DNA of 64,000 nt, from positions 744,001 through 808,000 of the forward strand of contig NZ_CP087998.1 of NCBI RefSeq assembly GCF_021044585.1, given 5' to 3'. Origin of the DNA: Sulfurimonas sp. HSL-3221. Lineage in GTDB: Bacteria > Campylobacterota > Campylobacteria > Campylobacterales > Sulfurimonadaceae. Both the position numbers and the translations under genes were made by a program. Shown piece by piece: positions 17,301 to 25,619 of this stretch. Under the pieces are notes generated by a model that saw nothing but the letters and a program-made list of their open reading frames with translations, was not told the DNA's origin and searched no databases. Positions within the stretch are counted from its first letter, which is position 1. Every line of letters starts with the position of its first letter.

Positions 17301-17480
17301 GGAGAGGCCCCAGACGCAGAGGATGCTGTAGACGTTGTCGCGGACCCAGGCGTCGGTGTAGTCGCCGTGCGCATTGACGGCGGTACTGGCGGGCAGAAGT
17401 CCCGTCACGGCGTCCTGACGCTCGAGAATGATCTTCGAGACGGCGTCAAAGCGTTCTGAAAGGCGTGCTTCGAATGTCAT
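14322..17480 (-). CDS. GH15 / phosphorylase-kinase alpha-beta-like protein
   Basis: A 1052-residue protein whose N-terminal 500 or so residues match the (alpha/alpha)6 barrel shared by glucoamylases (GH15) and phosphorylase b kinase regulatory subunits: DAWVRDNVYSILCVWGL, then NEWGHLQLDATSLFLLML and GIWERGNKINHGDPEINCSS with a Glu in the glucoamylase catalytic context (WERG). The C-terminal half is mostly helical and resembles the extended region of the phosphorylase-kinase-like bacterial family. The start at 17480 (MTFEARL) is chosen because residues upstream are not family-like. It may hydrolyse or bind alpha-glucan; activity is not established. ATGA overlap with glk. Confidence 0.8.
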   Translation of the reverse strand: MTFEARLSERFDAVSKIILERQDAVTGLLPASTAVNAHGDYTDAWVRDNVYSILCVWGLSLAYKRHDPANARTLSLSLSVVKLMRGVLTAMMRQSDRVERFKRTQNPLDALHAKYGTQSGLAVVGDNEWGHLQLDATSLFLLMLAQMTASGLQIIYSDDEVDFVQNLVHYISRTYATPDYGIWERGNKINHGDPEINCSSVGMAKAALEALDGFNLYGTARGLEGVIHVVASDVARSRFTLHGLLPRESTSKETDAALLSVIGYPAYAVEDAELVNKTAQKIRKKLAGRFGCKRFLLDGHQSVLEDTSRLHYEAEELRQFEHIESEWPLFFTYLMLDALLRGDAEAAGEWKAKLEPLFVEVEGIRLLPELYIVPEAAIEAEKTAPGSQERRPNENVPLVWAQSLYLLASLLDDGLLIPDDVDPLRRRERVGATRTTTPLVAVVAESHAIKDRLHALGIRSETLEEAAPAQVLHASELSRLFSSVGANRKLHLTGRPQQVSRTITTSRLYQVGDETYVFLPYHFDPKAFYFHYDNRLLVEHIRSSLKFLAENWDQTGRPLMLLLVRDDMLEAATQESVLELLRAVESGRCCGTAVQSGPLHTLLTAASREQMGQREAFRPEPPQFRPDGETRPDDAAAQEHYHLSYAARQEIGQLDDDALVALLHPLTPDPRAVEALQQLWRRRGETFAVPTVRGEQALQTIAQQQYETASARHDWAAVRRLADLLYRYDERLEDVLLDIVIRQKRLAVGRAYFEKATFCHPAESTAIVETIYAYCGNSAAETVLTQEIILHLGHLIRIEPELFEQLITLRTWYFVQLLVSRISREMQLPMGDAYETLLTLSPHEILHRLREVLQTFATERRRMNEMENLRASGFSQLKSVARITELSQVENWMQWRHDAGLIGHHAERFYKDVWHLLQQCSGIVIGDKYDIANRVGSEQTLDTTAGERSFELRIDTLLQGIQAPEYRQLNLEAIESLTWLFRQNPELKVENDIVLDVLIGHAVRIAWTREHGDAHYNEQRGQAWDAFYHRSPRETESAFVEALRHLLHEGFE

Positions 17481-17677
17481 GATGGCTGTCGTCCCGCAAG
17501 AGAATATTGTAAGAACGATGATAGCATATTCGCGTTTCCCGGGAGGGGGAAAGGGTGGCGTTTTTTTGAGCAGACGCGTGCAGTCGGATCTGCCCGCCAG
17601 CAAGGCGCCGACGCAGGGAGGCTAGAGCTTTGCATAAGCCAAAAAGGGATAGAATTGTCCGAAAAAACGGGAGCCCC

Positions 17678-19417
17678 ATGCAGAAGAAAACCGCCTGTCC
17701 CCTGGACTGTTACGATGCCTGCAGCGTCATCGTCGACTCGGGCAAACTCAAAGGGGATAAAGTCCATCCGTACACCCACGGCTATCTCTGTCCCCATCTG
17801 AACCACTTTAAGAAACAGGAGCGCATTGCCAAGCCGAGGCTGAGGGGCGAAGTCGTGTCGATGGAGACGGCGCTGGCGCATCTGGAGACGCTGGTACGCG
17901 ACGCCCGCGAGGGCAACGGGCTCCTGCACTACCGCAGTTCCGGTAACTTCGGCCTGATGCAGGGGGTGACGGACCACTTTTTCGCCTCCGTGGGGGCGGC
18001 GCTGACAAAAGGATCGCTCTGCGACGGGGCGGGGGAGGCCGGTGTCGTCGAAGGGCGGGGTGCAAACCGTGTGCTGCCCCCCGAACAGATCGCCGAGGCC
18101 GACGTCGTCATGGTCTGGGGACGTAACGTCCCCGTGACCAACTCCCACCTGCTGCCCTTCCTCAAGGGCAAGGAGCTGATCGTCGTCGATCCCGTCCGTA
18201 CGGCGTTCGCCGAGAGCGCGGATATCCATATCCAGTTGAAGCCCGGCGGGGATCTCTATTTCGCAATGCTGCTGGCCCGCTTTATCGTGATCGAGGGGAT
18301 GTACGATGCCGAGTACCTGGCCGAACACGGCAAGGCGTTCGAGGAGTACTACGAGCTGACTCAGACGGTGCGGATCAAAGCCGCCTTGGATGGCATCGGG
18401 CTGGGGCTCGGCGATATCGGCCGTGTCCTGGAACGGCTGAAGGGCAAAAAGGTCGCCATCCTGGTGGGCACCGGCGTGCAGAAGTACCGCCACGGCGACG
18501 AAGTGCTGCGCGCCATCGATGCCATCGGTGCGCTGCTGGGGCTCTTCGGGAAACCGGGCTGCGGCGTCAGTTTCCTGGGCAGTTCGTCCAGCGGCATCCC
18601 TTCGCCTTTCGCGGCGGCCCGCCGGTTCGAGCCCAAAGCCGCGGCGGCCTTTTCCGATTACGATCTCGTCTTTATCCAGGGGGCCAACCCGGTGGCACAG
18701 ATGCCGGATACGGGGCGGGTGACGGACAGCCTCTCCAAGGCGGGGCACGTCGTCTATTTCGGCCTTTATGAGAACGAGACTTCGGCGATGGCCGAACTGG
18801 TCATCCCGGCCAAGACCTTCCTGGAAAAACGCGACGTGCGCACCGCCTACGGCCATAACGCAATGCTGGAGATGCCCGAGTGCGAAACAGCGGAGACGGG
18901 CATCAGCGAGTACGCGCTCTGCGCAGCGCTCTGCACGGCATTCGACGTACCCCTCGAGAGCGAAGCACACTATCTGGAACATTTCCTCGCCTGCGGGGAA
19001 GCGACGGATGGTAAAACCCTCGTGAAGGGGCGTGAAGCGCTCCCGTACTCCGAGGGGTTCGAGACCGATGACGGGCAGTTTTTATTCCTCGAGGAGTATG
19101 ATTTCGATTTCGATATGGAGGAGGATTATTTCCTCATCTCCCCGAAGAGTTCCCGAAGCCTCAACTCCCAGTTCGACCGGGAGTCGCGGGTGTTCATGCA
19201 CCCGGAGTGCGGTTTCGAGGAGGGGGTGTCGGTGCGGCTTGTGTCGGAGCAGGGGAGCCTGGAGCTGCCGCTGGCCTATGACGACCGGCTGCTGGCCGAC
19301 TGCGTCCTGGTCTATGCGGGGACGCCGGGGGTGAATAATCTCACCACATCCCTGCGCAGTTTCGCAGGAGAAAACGCCTGTTATCAGGCAAACAAAATCA
19401 AGGTGGAAGCATGTTAG
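17678..19417 (+). CDS. Molybdopterin oxidoreductase (DMSO-reductase superfamily, single subunit)
   Basis: A 579-residue MopB protein. The N-terminus CPLDCYDACSVIV plus a later Cys in GYLCPHL forms a [4Fe-4S] site. SLCDGAGEAG (about residue 120) is in the region of the Mo-ligand and offers a Cys candidate. The C-terminal domain (about 470-579) binds the second pterin. It is shorter than catalytic subunits of formate or nitrate reductases and has no Tat signal, so it is probably cytoplasmic and soluble. No partner iron-sulfur or membrane subunit is adjacent; it runs directly into an aminotransferase gene with a 7-base overlap. Substrate unknown. GGGAG precedes the chosen ATG. Confidence 0.8.
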   Translation: MQKKTACPLDCYDACSVIVDSGKLKGDKVHPYTHGYLCPHLNHFKKQERIAKPRLRGEVVSMETALAHLETLVRDAREGNGLLHYRSSGNFGLMQGVTDHFFASVGAALTKGSLCDGAGEAGVVEGRGANRVLPPEQIAEADVVMVWGRNVPVTNSHLLPFLKGKELIVVDPVRTAFAESADIHIQLKPGGDLYFAMLLARFIVIEGMYDAEYLAEHGKAFEEYYELTQTVRIKAALDGIGLGLGDIGRVLERLKGKKVAILVGTGVQKYRHGDEVLRAIDAIGALLGLFGKPGCGVSFLGSSSSGIPSPFAAARRFEPKAAAAFSDYDLVFIQGANPVAQMPDTGRVTDSLSKAGHVVYFGLYENETSAMAELVIPAKTFLEKRDVRTAYGHNAMLEMPECETAETGISEYALCAALCTAFDVPLESEAHYLEHFLACGEATDGKTLVKGREALPYSEGFETDDGQFLFLEEYDFDFDMEEDYFLISPKSSRSLNSQFDRESRVFMHPECGFEEGVSVRLVSEQGSLELPLAYDDRLLADCVLVYAGTPGVNNLTTSLRSFAGENACYQANKIKVEAC

Positions 19418-20598
19418 ATATGATCAAGTCCATGGACGAACAGTTTGTCCTGCCGACCTACGCGCGGCAGGATATCGCTTTCGTCAGTGGCGAAAATGCA
19501 CGGTTAAAGGATACGGAGGGCAAGGAGTATATCGACTTTACCTCCGGTATCGGCGTCGTCAGCGTCGGCCACGGGAACCCGGTGGTCACCAAGGCGATCT
19601 GCGAGCAGGTGGGGCGCATTACCCACATTTCGAACCTCTACCGAATCGAACCGCAGGCGGAGTGTGCACGCCGCATCGTCGAGCGCAGCGGCTACGACAT
19701 GAAGTGCTTCTTCGGCAACAGCGGGGCCGAGGCGAACGAGGGGGCGATCAAGATCGCACGCAAATACGGGGAGGTCGACGGGCAGGTGAAGCGTTACAAG
19801 ATCATCACCCTCGAACACTCCTTCCACGGCCGCACCATCACCGCGCTCAAGGCGACGGGGCAGGAGGCGATGCACAACTATTTCGGTCCCTTCCCCGACG
19901 GCTTCGTCTACGCCAAGTCCATCGACGAGATCGAGGGGCTCATTGACGACCATACGGTCGCGGTCATGATCGAACTGGTCCAGGGTGAAGGTGGGGTGCA
20001 GCCGCTCGATCGCGAAAAGGTCAAGGCGCTCGCGGCGATGCTCAAGGCAAAAGATGTGCTGCTGATGGTCGACGAAGTCCAGACAGGGATCTACCGCACC
20101 GGCGAGTTCCTCGCCTCGAACCTCTACGGCATCGAACCCGACGTCATCACCCTGGCCAAAGGGGTGGGCGGCGGGGTCCCCATTGGGGTCGTTATGACGG
20201 CGAAGAAGGATATCTTCGCCCCCGGCGACCACGGTTCGACCTTCGGGGGGAACTACCTCTCCACCGCGGCGGCCAATGCCGTCCTGGACGTGCTCGAGGC
20301 GTACAAGGAGAGCGGGAAACTCGACGAGGCTTTTCTCTATTTCGAGACGGAGCTCAAAAAACTGTTCGAGGAGCACCGCGGCCTCTTTACCGATGCGGTC
20401 GGTTTCGGCATGATGCGCGGTCTGCGGGTGAAGGATGCCGACACCCTGGCCCGCATCATTGCGAATGCCCGCGAAGAGGGGGTACTGGTCCTCAAAGCGG
20501 GGCGGAACACGCTGCGGTTCCTGCCGCCGCTCACTATCAGCCGGGAGGAGATGGATGAGGGGTTTACACGCCTTCGCCGCGCTCTGGCTGCTCTCTAG
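19411..20598 (+). CDS. argD: Acetylornithine aminotransferase-like class III aminotransferase
   Basis: A 395-residue PLP enzyme of fold type I, class III. Visible are the PLP-phosphate loop FFGNSGAEANEGAIKIAR, HSFHGRT, the cofactor Asp in LLMVDEVQTGIYRTG, and the Schiff-base Lys in ITLAKGVGGGVPIG. Length and motif spelling are those of ArgD/ArgM, which transaminates N-acetylornithine in arginine synthesis (and often succinyl-diaminopimelate in lysine synthesis). It overlaps the oxidoreductase gene by 7 bases and the tolC-like gene by 44 bases. The neighbourhood lacks other arg genes, so another omega-amino acid substrate is possible. Confidence 0.82.
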   Translation: MLDMIKSMDEQFVLPTYARQDIAFVSGENARLKDTEGKEYIDFTSGIGVVSVGHGNPVVTKAICEQVGRITHISNLYRIEPQAECARRIVERSGYDMKCFFGNSGAEANEGAIKIARKYGEVDGQVKRYKIITLEHSFHGRTITALKATGQEAMHNYFGPFPDGFVYAKSIDEIEGLIDDHTVAVMIELVQGEGGVQPLDREKVKALAAMLKAKDVLLMVDEVQTGIYRTGEFLASNLYGIEPDVITLAKGVGGGVPIGVVMTAKKDIFAPGDHGSTFGGNYLSTAAANAVLDVLEAYKESGKLDEAFLYFETELKKLFEEHRGLFTDAVGFGMMRGLRVKDADTLARIIANAREEGVLVLKAGRNTLRFLPPLTISREEMDEGFTRLRRALAAL

Positions 20599-21850
20599 CG
20601 GTCTGTGCGCCGCCGAGCAGAACGCGACGGTCCTGTTCGGTACGCAGCAGCGCTCCGGGGCCGACCGTCAGAGCGTTTCTCTCGACACCTACCTCTCAGA
20701 ACTCAAGCGCAAAGCCTTCGGGTACGATTATGCCAAGACCGAAGAGGAGAGTGCGAAGCTGCGCGACAGCTGGATCCAGCCGGCACTGATCAACTACACC
20801 CTCACCCGCCAGAATCCCTATAATGAGCGGGGGGCGCCGGAGACCCAGCAGGAGAGTGCTTCGATCGCCATCGACCAGCCCATCTTCCGCAGCGGCGGGA
20901 TCTATTACGGTATCAAGTATGCCCAGGCGTCGCGCGATGTCAGCATGCTCACCATCGCCCAGCAGGAGCGCACGCTGATCAAACAGGCGGTCGACCTGCT
21001 GATGCAGATCAAACAGTCCGAACTGGGCATCGCCAAGCAGAAACTGCAGGTGGACAATACCGAGATCAACCTGCTGCAGAAGCGCGAGCAGTATATGAGC
21101 GGGCAGCTGGATTCGGGTTTCCTGAACAACGCCATCATCGAGCGCAACCTTGCCAAGCAGGCGCTACTGGACCTGCAGACGGCGCAGGCGAAGCTGGTCA
21201 GCGCCTTCGAGAGCATCAGCGACCTCGATTATCGCGAAGCTAAGATCCCATTTCTTGCATCCGTGGACGAGGCGCGCTTTATGGACGGAACGATCGACCT
21301 TGCCCTGGCGCGGCAGCAGCGGGCGCAGGGGGGGTACAACAAAGCGGTCACCCTTGCATCGTACCTGCCGAGCATCAGCCTGCAGGGGAGTTACAACTGG
21401 CAGAAGCGCGAATCGATCATCTACATCAACGGTTCGTACGTTCAGTCCAACCCCTCCGAAACGTCTTACTACAGCTACGGCCTCAAGGCCTCCATGCCGA
21501 TCGACGTCAACAGCATCAACGACTACGAGGCCTCACGGCTCGCCTATCTGAAGTCCAAGGTCACGATCGACGACACCAAACGTGCGCTGCGCGCCCTCTA
21601 CGAGCAGGTTGTCGAGAACCTCAGGAACATCGACGCGAAGATCGCACTCTCTCGGGAGAACGAAGCGCTTTACGCGACGCTGCTGCACGACACGCAAGAG
21701 CAGTACGGGGTCGGGCTGAAGACACAGTACGACGTCGACCTTCTGGCCAATTCCCGGCAGATCGAGAAGCTCAGCCAGCGCAGCTACGAGATTGACCGCC
21801 AGCGTGAACTGCTTAACCTGTATGAGAAACTGAGCGATCCCGAATCATGA
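20555..21850 (+). CDS. TolC-family outer-membrane efflux protein
   Basis: A 431-residue protein with a signal peptide (MRGLHAFAALWLLSSGLCAAE) and the two-repeat, long coiled-coil pattern of TolC: extended Gln/Ala/Leu-rich helices around residues 140-225 and 330-425 separated by beta-barrel stretches. The start at 20555 lies inside the end of argD (44-base overlap) and is preceded by GGGAGGAG, a very strong ribosome binding site, so this start is well supported. No inner-membrane pump or adaptor gene is adjacent, so it may serve pumps elsewhere or type I secretion. Its stop overlaps the next start as ATGA. Confidence 0.8.
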   Translation: MRGLHAFAALWLLSSGLCAAEQNATVLFGTQQRSGADRQSVSLDTYLSELKRKAFGYDYAKTEEESAKLRDSWIQPALINYTLTRQNPYNERGAPETQQESASIAIDQPIFRSGGIYYGIKYAQASRDVSMLTIAQQERTLIKQAVDLLMQIKQSELGIAKQKLQVDNTEINLLQKREQYMSGQLDSGFLNNAIIERNLAKQALLDLQTAQAKLVSAFESISDLDYREAKIPFLASVDEARFMDGTIDLALARQQRAQGGYNKAVTLASYLPSISLQGSYNWQKRESIIYINGSYVQSNPSETSYYSYGLKASMPIDVNSINDYEASRLAYLKSKVTIDDTKRALRALYEQVVENLRNIDAKIALSRENEALYATLLHDTQEQYGVGLKTQYDVDLLANSRQIEKLSQRSYEIDRQRELLNLYEKLSDPES

Positions 21851-22839
21851 GATTCAGCGAATACATGACGGAGTGGCTCTATGCCGAAGACGGCTACTAC
21901 GCGACCTACCGTCCCATCGGGAAACAGGGGGATTTCTACACGGCCGTCAGTGCGTCGAAGTTCTTCGGCGGCACCGTTGCCAAGCACCTGATCGACGTAA
22001 TCGACGAAGGGTTCCTCACTCCCAACGCGACCGTCTGCGAGATCGGGGCACACCACGGCTACCTGCTCGCGGACATCGTGGAGTTCATCTACACCCTTCG
22101 CCCCGAACTGCTGAAGAGCCTCTCCTTTGCCATTGTCGAACGGTTTGAACATCTGCGGGAGCAGCAGCGGCGCTACTTCGCCGACTCGTTCGGCGACGCC
22201 GTTACGCTGCGGCACTATTCGGCACTGGATCAGCTGCGCGTTGAAGAGGCTTTCTTCGTTGCCAACGAAATCTTTGACGCCTTCCCCTGCGAACTCTATT
22301 ACAAGGGCAAAACGGGCCGGGTCGAAAACCACGAGGTTATCTTCGATCTCGATGACGCCTGGGTCAAAGCGAAGGCGGAGCAGTTCCACAAGGACCGGGG
22401 CGAGATCGCCGTCGGGTACGAGGATTTCGCGCGGGAGATGGCGCAGGCGGCGCGGCGCAGCGAGTTCATCACCTTCGATTACGGGGAGATGCAGGCGCGG
22501 CCGGACGTCTCGCTGCGGGTCTACAAAGAGCACGAGGTGTTCCCCTTCTTTGATGATGCGCTCGACCGTGCGGCAGCCTTCAAAAAAAGCGATATTACCT
22601 ACGATGTCACCTTCGCGCACGTCAAGGAGGCGTTCGAAGCCGCCGGCATGCCGATGGCCGAATACGCGACGCAGATGAAAGCTTTGGTGGAGATGGGCAT
22701 CCTGGAACTGCTGGAGATCTTAAGAGCGAATGCAGACGAAAAAGTCTATAAACAGGAACTTGAAAAGGTCAAGACGCTGATCATGCCGCAGTTTCTTGGC
22801 GAGCGGTTCAAAATGATTCGATTCAGGACTGCCCAATAA
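21847..22839 (+). CDS. MidA/NDUFAF7-family SAM-dependent methyltransferase
   Basis: A 330-residue protein of the DUF185/MidA family. It has the Rossmann SAM-binding loop CEIGAHHGYLLADIVEF (G-x-H-x-G form), the FFVANEIFDAFPCELY motif characteristic of the family, and EFITFDYGEM. The mitochondrial member NDUFAF7 methylates an Arg of a complex I subunit; bacterial roles are not settled, though Campylobacterota encode complex I. The N-terminus (MRFSEYMTEWLYAEDGYYA) is family-typical. Translation is coupled to the tolC-like gene through ATGA. Confidence 0.82.
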   Translation: MRFSEYMTEWLYAEDGYYATYRPIGKQGDFYTAVSASKFFGGTVAKHLIDVIDEGFLTPNATVCEIGAHHGYLLADIVEFIYTLRPELLKSLSFAIVERFEHLREQQRRYFADSFGDAVTLRHYSALDQLRVEEAFFVANEIFDAFPCELYYKGKTGRVENHEVIFDLDDAWVKAKAEQFHKDRGEIAVGYEDFAREMAQAARRSEFITFDYGEMQARPDVSLRVYKEHEVFPFFDDALDRAAAFKKSDITYDVTFAHVKEAFEAAGMPMAEYATQMKALVEMGILELLEILRANADEKVYKQELEKVKTLIMPQFLGERFKMIRFRTAQ

Positions 22840-22869
22840 CCCCTGCACGGTGCTAAAAAGGAGAGAGTA

Positions 22870-23070
22870 ATGGAAATCATCATCAACGGAGAGACGCGTA
22901 CCGTCAAGGAAGATACGCGGCTGGGCGCGCTGCTCGACGAGATGGGCCTTCGGGAGAAGGTGATGGCCGCAGCCATCAATATGGAGATCGTCAAACAGGA
23001 GCTCTGGGATACGCACGAGTTGCACAACAACGACCGCCTCGAACTGCTGGACTTTGTCGGCGGGGGCTGA
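22870..23070 (+). CDS. thiS: Sulfur carrier protein ThiS
   Basis: A 66-residue ubiquitin-fold protein ending in Gly-Gly-Gly (DFVGGG), the C-terminus that is adenylated and thiocarboxylated to donate sulfur for the thiazole of thiamine. The strand pattern MEIIINGETRTV and NNDRLELLDFVGGG is typical. AAGGAG lies 8 bases before the ATG. No thiG, thiF or thiH is adjacent, so the assignment over a MoaD-like carrier rests on length and the VGGG ending. Confidence 0.85.
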   Translation: MEIIINGETRTVKEDTRLGALLDEMGLREKVMAAAINMEIVKQELWDTHELHNNDRLELLDFVGGG

Positions 23071-23104
23071 AGCGACCGGTTGACGAGGCGCTGAGGAGCT
23101 GCTG

Positions 23105-23779
23105 ATGGAAAACGAAAAAGCTCTAAACGGATTCGCGCGGCTTGCGGGAGCAGCCTGGCTCGTCGTCATCCTCACCGGTATTACCGCGGAGTTTTTTCTG
23201 CGGATGCCGCTGATCGTACCGGGAGACGCTGCGGCCACGGCGACGAATATCCTGGGAGCAGAGGGGCTGTTCCGCCTGAGCATCGCTGCCGACATCGTCA
23301 TGCTGCTGTTTGACGTGACGGCCGCCGTGGCTCTCTACCTTCTTTTCAGCCCGGTTAATCGGTTGCTGGCCCTGCTTGCGACCGCTTTTCGGCTATTGAT
23401 GGGCGCCGTCCTGGCAGCCAACCTCACGGCACTGACTTCCCTTCTTTCCATTTTGCATGGGACGGACGCCGCGCCACCTTCCATTGTACAGCAACTGCTC
23501 GATACCCACGCTAGCGGCTATGCGATCGGACTTGTCTTTTTCGGTCTGCATTGTTTCATCCTCGGCGGACTGATCGTCAAATCCCGTTATCTTCCCCGTC
23601 TGCTGGGGGGACTGCTGATGGTCGCGTCCCTGGGCTATCTCATCGACAGTTTTGCCCAATTGCTGCTGCCGCAGGGGGCGCCGTTTTTGGCCGTGACGGC
23701 AGAGGCACTGATCGCGCTGGCACTGCTGGCAGAGCTGTCGCTCTCTTTATGGCTGCTGGCAAAAGGGGTGAGGGCCTAA
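23105..23779 (+). CDS. DUF4386-type integral membrane protein
   Basis: A 224-residue protein with six or so hydrophobic helices and short loops, starting LNGFARLAGAAWLVVILTGI as in the DUF4386 family. An ILGAEGLFRLSIAADIVMLL segment and the LGGLLMVASLGYLIDSF stretch fit that family. Function is unknown. GAGGAGCTGCTG precedes the ATG. It ends the rightward gene run; a hairpin follows between it and a convergent gene. Confidence 0.72.
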   Translation: MENEKALNGFARLAGAAWLVVILTGITAEFFLRMPLIVPGDAAATATNILGAEGLFRLSIAADIVMLLFDVTAAVALYLLFSPVNRLLALLATAFRLLMGAVLAANLTALTSLLSILHGTDAAPPSIVQQLLDTHASGYAIGLVFFGLHCFILGGLIVKSRYLPRLLGGLLMVASLGYLIDSFAQLLLPQGAPFLAVTAEALIALALLAELSLSLWLLAKGVRA

Positions 23780-23790
23780 AGCGGAGAGAG

Positions 23791-23819
23791 GAGGCGGCGG
23801 ATGCAGGCATCCGCGCCTC
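23791..23819. terminator. Shared hairpin terminator of convergent genes
   Basis: GAGGC-(G)-GCGGATG, loop CAGG, CATCCGC-GCCTC: a 12-bp stem with one bulged G in the 46-base gap between convergent genes. It would end both transcripts. Confidence 0.65.
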
Positions 23820-23825
23820 TCATAT

Positions 23826-25421
23826 TTACGGTTGTGCCGGTTCGACACACGCTTCGTCACAGAGGGGGCAGTTTGATGTCGCGGTCGCCCTGACCTCGGT
23901 GCCGTTAAGCGGCTCGGTACCGATCGCTACGACGGTGTTGCTGTGCGAGTTGTTGATCGCGCATTCGGAGACCGTCGCTGTCGGGTGGTAGGTGCTGCTG
24001 AAGCTTTCGCACTGGGTCCGGCCCTGCGGGTCGTCTGCCGGGTAGAGGGCATCGTAATCGAACATCTCACCGGACTTGTCGTCGGTGACGTGAATGTTGG
24101 TCAGGAGGGTGCCGTTTTGTTCGTTACAGACCCTGCCTTCGTAATCGACGCGGACGACGACTTGGCCCCCGAGCGTTTCGAGTTTCTGTTTACAGCTTTT
24201 CGTGATGGAGATCGCCGGGTTGAGCGTGACCTTCTGACAGGTTGACTGCGCCGTTTCCGGTGCCATGGCGTACTCGCCGATATAACCGGTCGCCGTAATC
24301 GTATTGGTCGGCGGGTTGAGGTAGGAGTTGACCGTATAGCTGTAGCTTCTTGATTCGCCCGTCGCCAGGTCCGTCATGTCGCTGAGGGTCGGATCGTCGC
24401 TGGGATCATCCGGGCTGCCCGCATCGTCTTTAAACTCGATACGGTCGATCGTACCGAAGCCTTCGTTGGTGACCGTATACTTGAAGGTATGGTTGATCGT
24501 GATGTAGTCGGAACGTTCGAGTTCGGAGGAGAGACACTCTTTGGAGATACTCAGTTTACAGGTATCGAGATTGCCGCTGACGAAATCCTTGAGCTGGGCG
24601 TTGACGCGGTGGGATGAACGCGTCTCCATCAAAAAGGAGCTGAAGCAGGGGACTGCATTTTCAAAGATCCAGCTGAGATTGATCCCCCCTTCGAAGAAGC
24701 TGTTTTCGGGATAGGTGTGTTCGGGCATGCCGTCGACGAGGGATTTTGGGGTGTAAGTGTCCCATGCCTCCGTCGGGGCGCCGTTGGAGGTGGCGAAGTA
24801 GTAGTTGTCACCCCCGCCCTGACCCTCGAAGATGAGCTTCAGGTTGTCTTTTTGCGTGGTGTCCCACTTGTAGAGTTTGACGTTAGCCTGCGTACCCCCC
24901 TGCACGAACTCCGCGAGCATCAGCACGTCGCCGTTCTTGTGGGTACCCGAGAAGGTACCGTCGGGTTTCGGGGCGACACGGTCCTGGAAAAACCAGACGC
25001 CCATCTGTGCCGAGCCGTCCGTAGAGTAACGGTCGCCCATCAGGTAGACGATCAGTTCGCCGTTGGCGTTGTAGGCCGCGGCGGCGGAGTGGAGGATCTC
25101 ATCCTTGTCCGGGACCGAACCGTCCGTCCAGCGCCACTGGTTGACATTGCGCACGTCCTTCGAACCGCCGCCGGTGAAGATGCTCATTCCGAGCCCGTCG
25201 GCAATGATGCCGCTGTCGCTGAAGGCGCTGTCCAGTCCGTTGGCGATATCCTGCCAGTCGTCTCCGGGAACGGCCGCTTCGCTGATGATATTCCCGTCGA
25301 GTTCAAATTGACCCGTCGCATGGGGCTTCTCCCACGCGAATGCATTGGCGCCGGCGCCAAGCAGCAGCGTTGCAGCGAGGAGATTTCTCCAAATCCGCCC
25401 ATTCAATGTGATCTGTTTCAT
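23826..25421 (-). CDS. Secreted surface protein with DUF11-like repeats
   Basis: A 531-residue exported protein. The start at 25421 gives a signal peptide with twin charged N-region and the AAATLLLGAGANAFA core; AAAAGG precedes it. The N-terminal half contains a beta-rich domain with MGVWFFQDRVAPKPDG. The second half has two related segments starting ISKECLSSE and ITKSCKQK, each followed by Tyr-Thr-Val strands and paired cysteines, like DUF11/SdrD-type prealbumin-like repeats. The C-terminus NCPLCDEACVEPAQP is Cys/Pro-rich and has no recognised sorting signal. Probably cell-surface or released; adhesion is only a guess. Confidence 0.7.
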   Translation of the reverse strand: MKQITLNGRIWRNLLAATLLLGAGANAFAWEKPHATGQFELDGNIISEAAVPGDDWQDIANGLDSAFSDSGIIADGLGMSIFTGGGSKDVRNVNQWRWTDGSVPDKDEILHSAAAAYNANGELIVYLMGDRYSTDGSAQMGVWFFQDRVAPKPDGTFSGTHKNGDVLMLAEFVQGGTQANVKLYKWDTTQKDNLKLIFEGQGGGDNYYFATSNGAPTEAWDTYTPKSLVDGMPEHTYPENSFFEGGINLSWIFENAVPCFSSFLMETRSSHRVNAQLKDFVSGNLDTCKLSISKECLSSELERSDYITINHTFKYTVTNEGFGTIDRIEFKDDAGSPDDPSDDPTLSDMTDLATGESRSYSYTVNSYLNPPTNTITATGYIGEYAMAPETAQSTCQKVTLNPAISITKSCKQKLETLGGQVVVRVDYEGRVCNEQNGTLLTNIHVTDDKSGEMFDYDALYPADDPQGRTQCESFSSTYHPTATVSECAINNSHSNTVVAIGTEPLNGTEVRATATSNCPLCDEACVEPAQP

Positions 25422-25619
25422 TTTCGGAACCTTTTCACTTGAGGGGCAGGGACAGCGTAAGATCACGATGTGTTTCCCCTGTGCCTATTGGCTTCTAAAG
25501 CCAAACCGTTTCGTTTCTTCCATAACTAAATATTATTCCTTGAGAGCTTAAGAACTGATAAACACAAAATTGAACTTGCGAAAAGCGCTGCCGCAAAGGG
25601 CGTGAGAAGAGGCTCTTTT
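25422..25619 (-). other. Intergenic leader with two hairpins upstream of the surface-protein gene
   Basis: This 198-base AT-rich gap separates two minus-strand genes. The perfect hairpin TTGGCTT-CTA-AAGCCAA (25488-25504) is followed on the minus strand by a GGCACAGGG/CCCTGCC pairing that closes about 25 bases. AATAATAT-rich sequence farther upstream could hold the promoter. The layout resembles a structured 5' leader, but no known riboswitch consensus could be matched. Confidence 0.35.

Noticed and set aside
14319-17459. A very long open frame opposite the GH15-like gene
   Set aside because: It is a high-GC antisense artefact: no start context, no family features, and the opposite strand has a well-supported gene.
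25422-25520. Possible c-di-GMP (GEMM) riboswitch
   Set aside because: A pair of hairpins and a GGCA...GAAACAC stretch recall it, but the conserved core of the class is missing.
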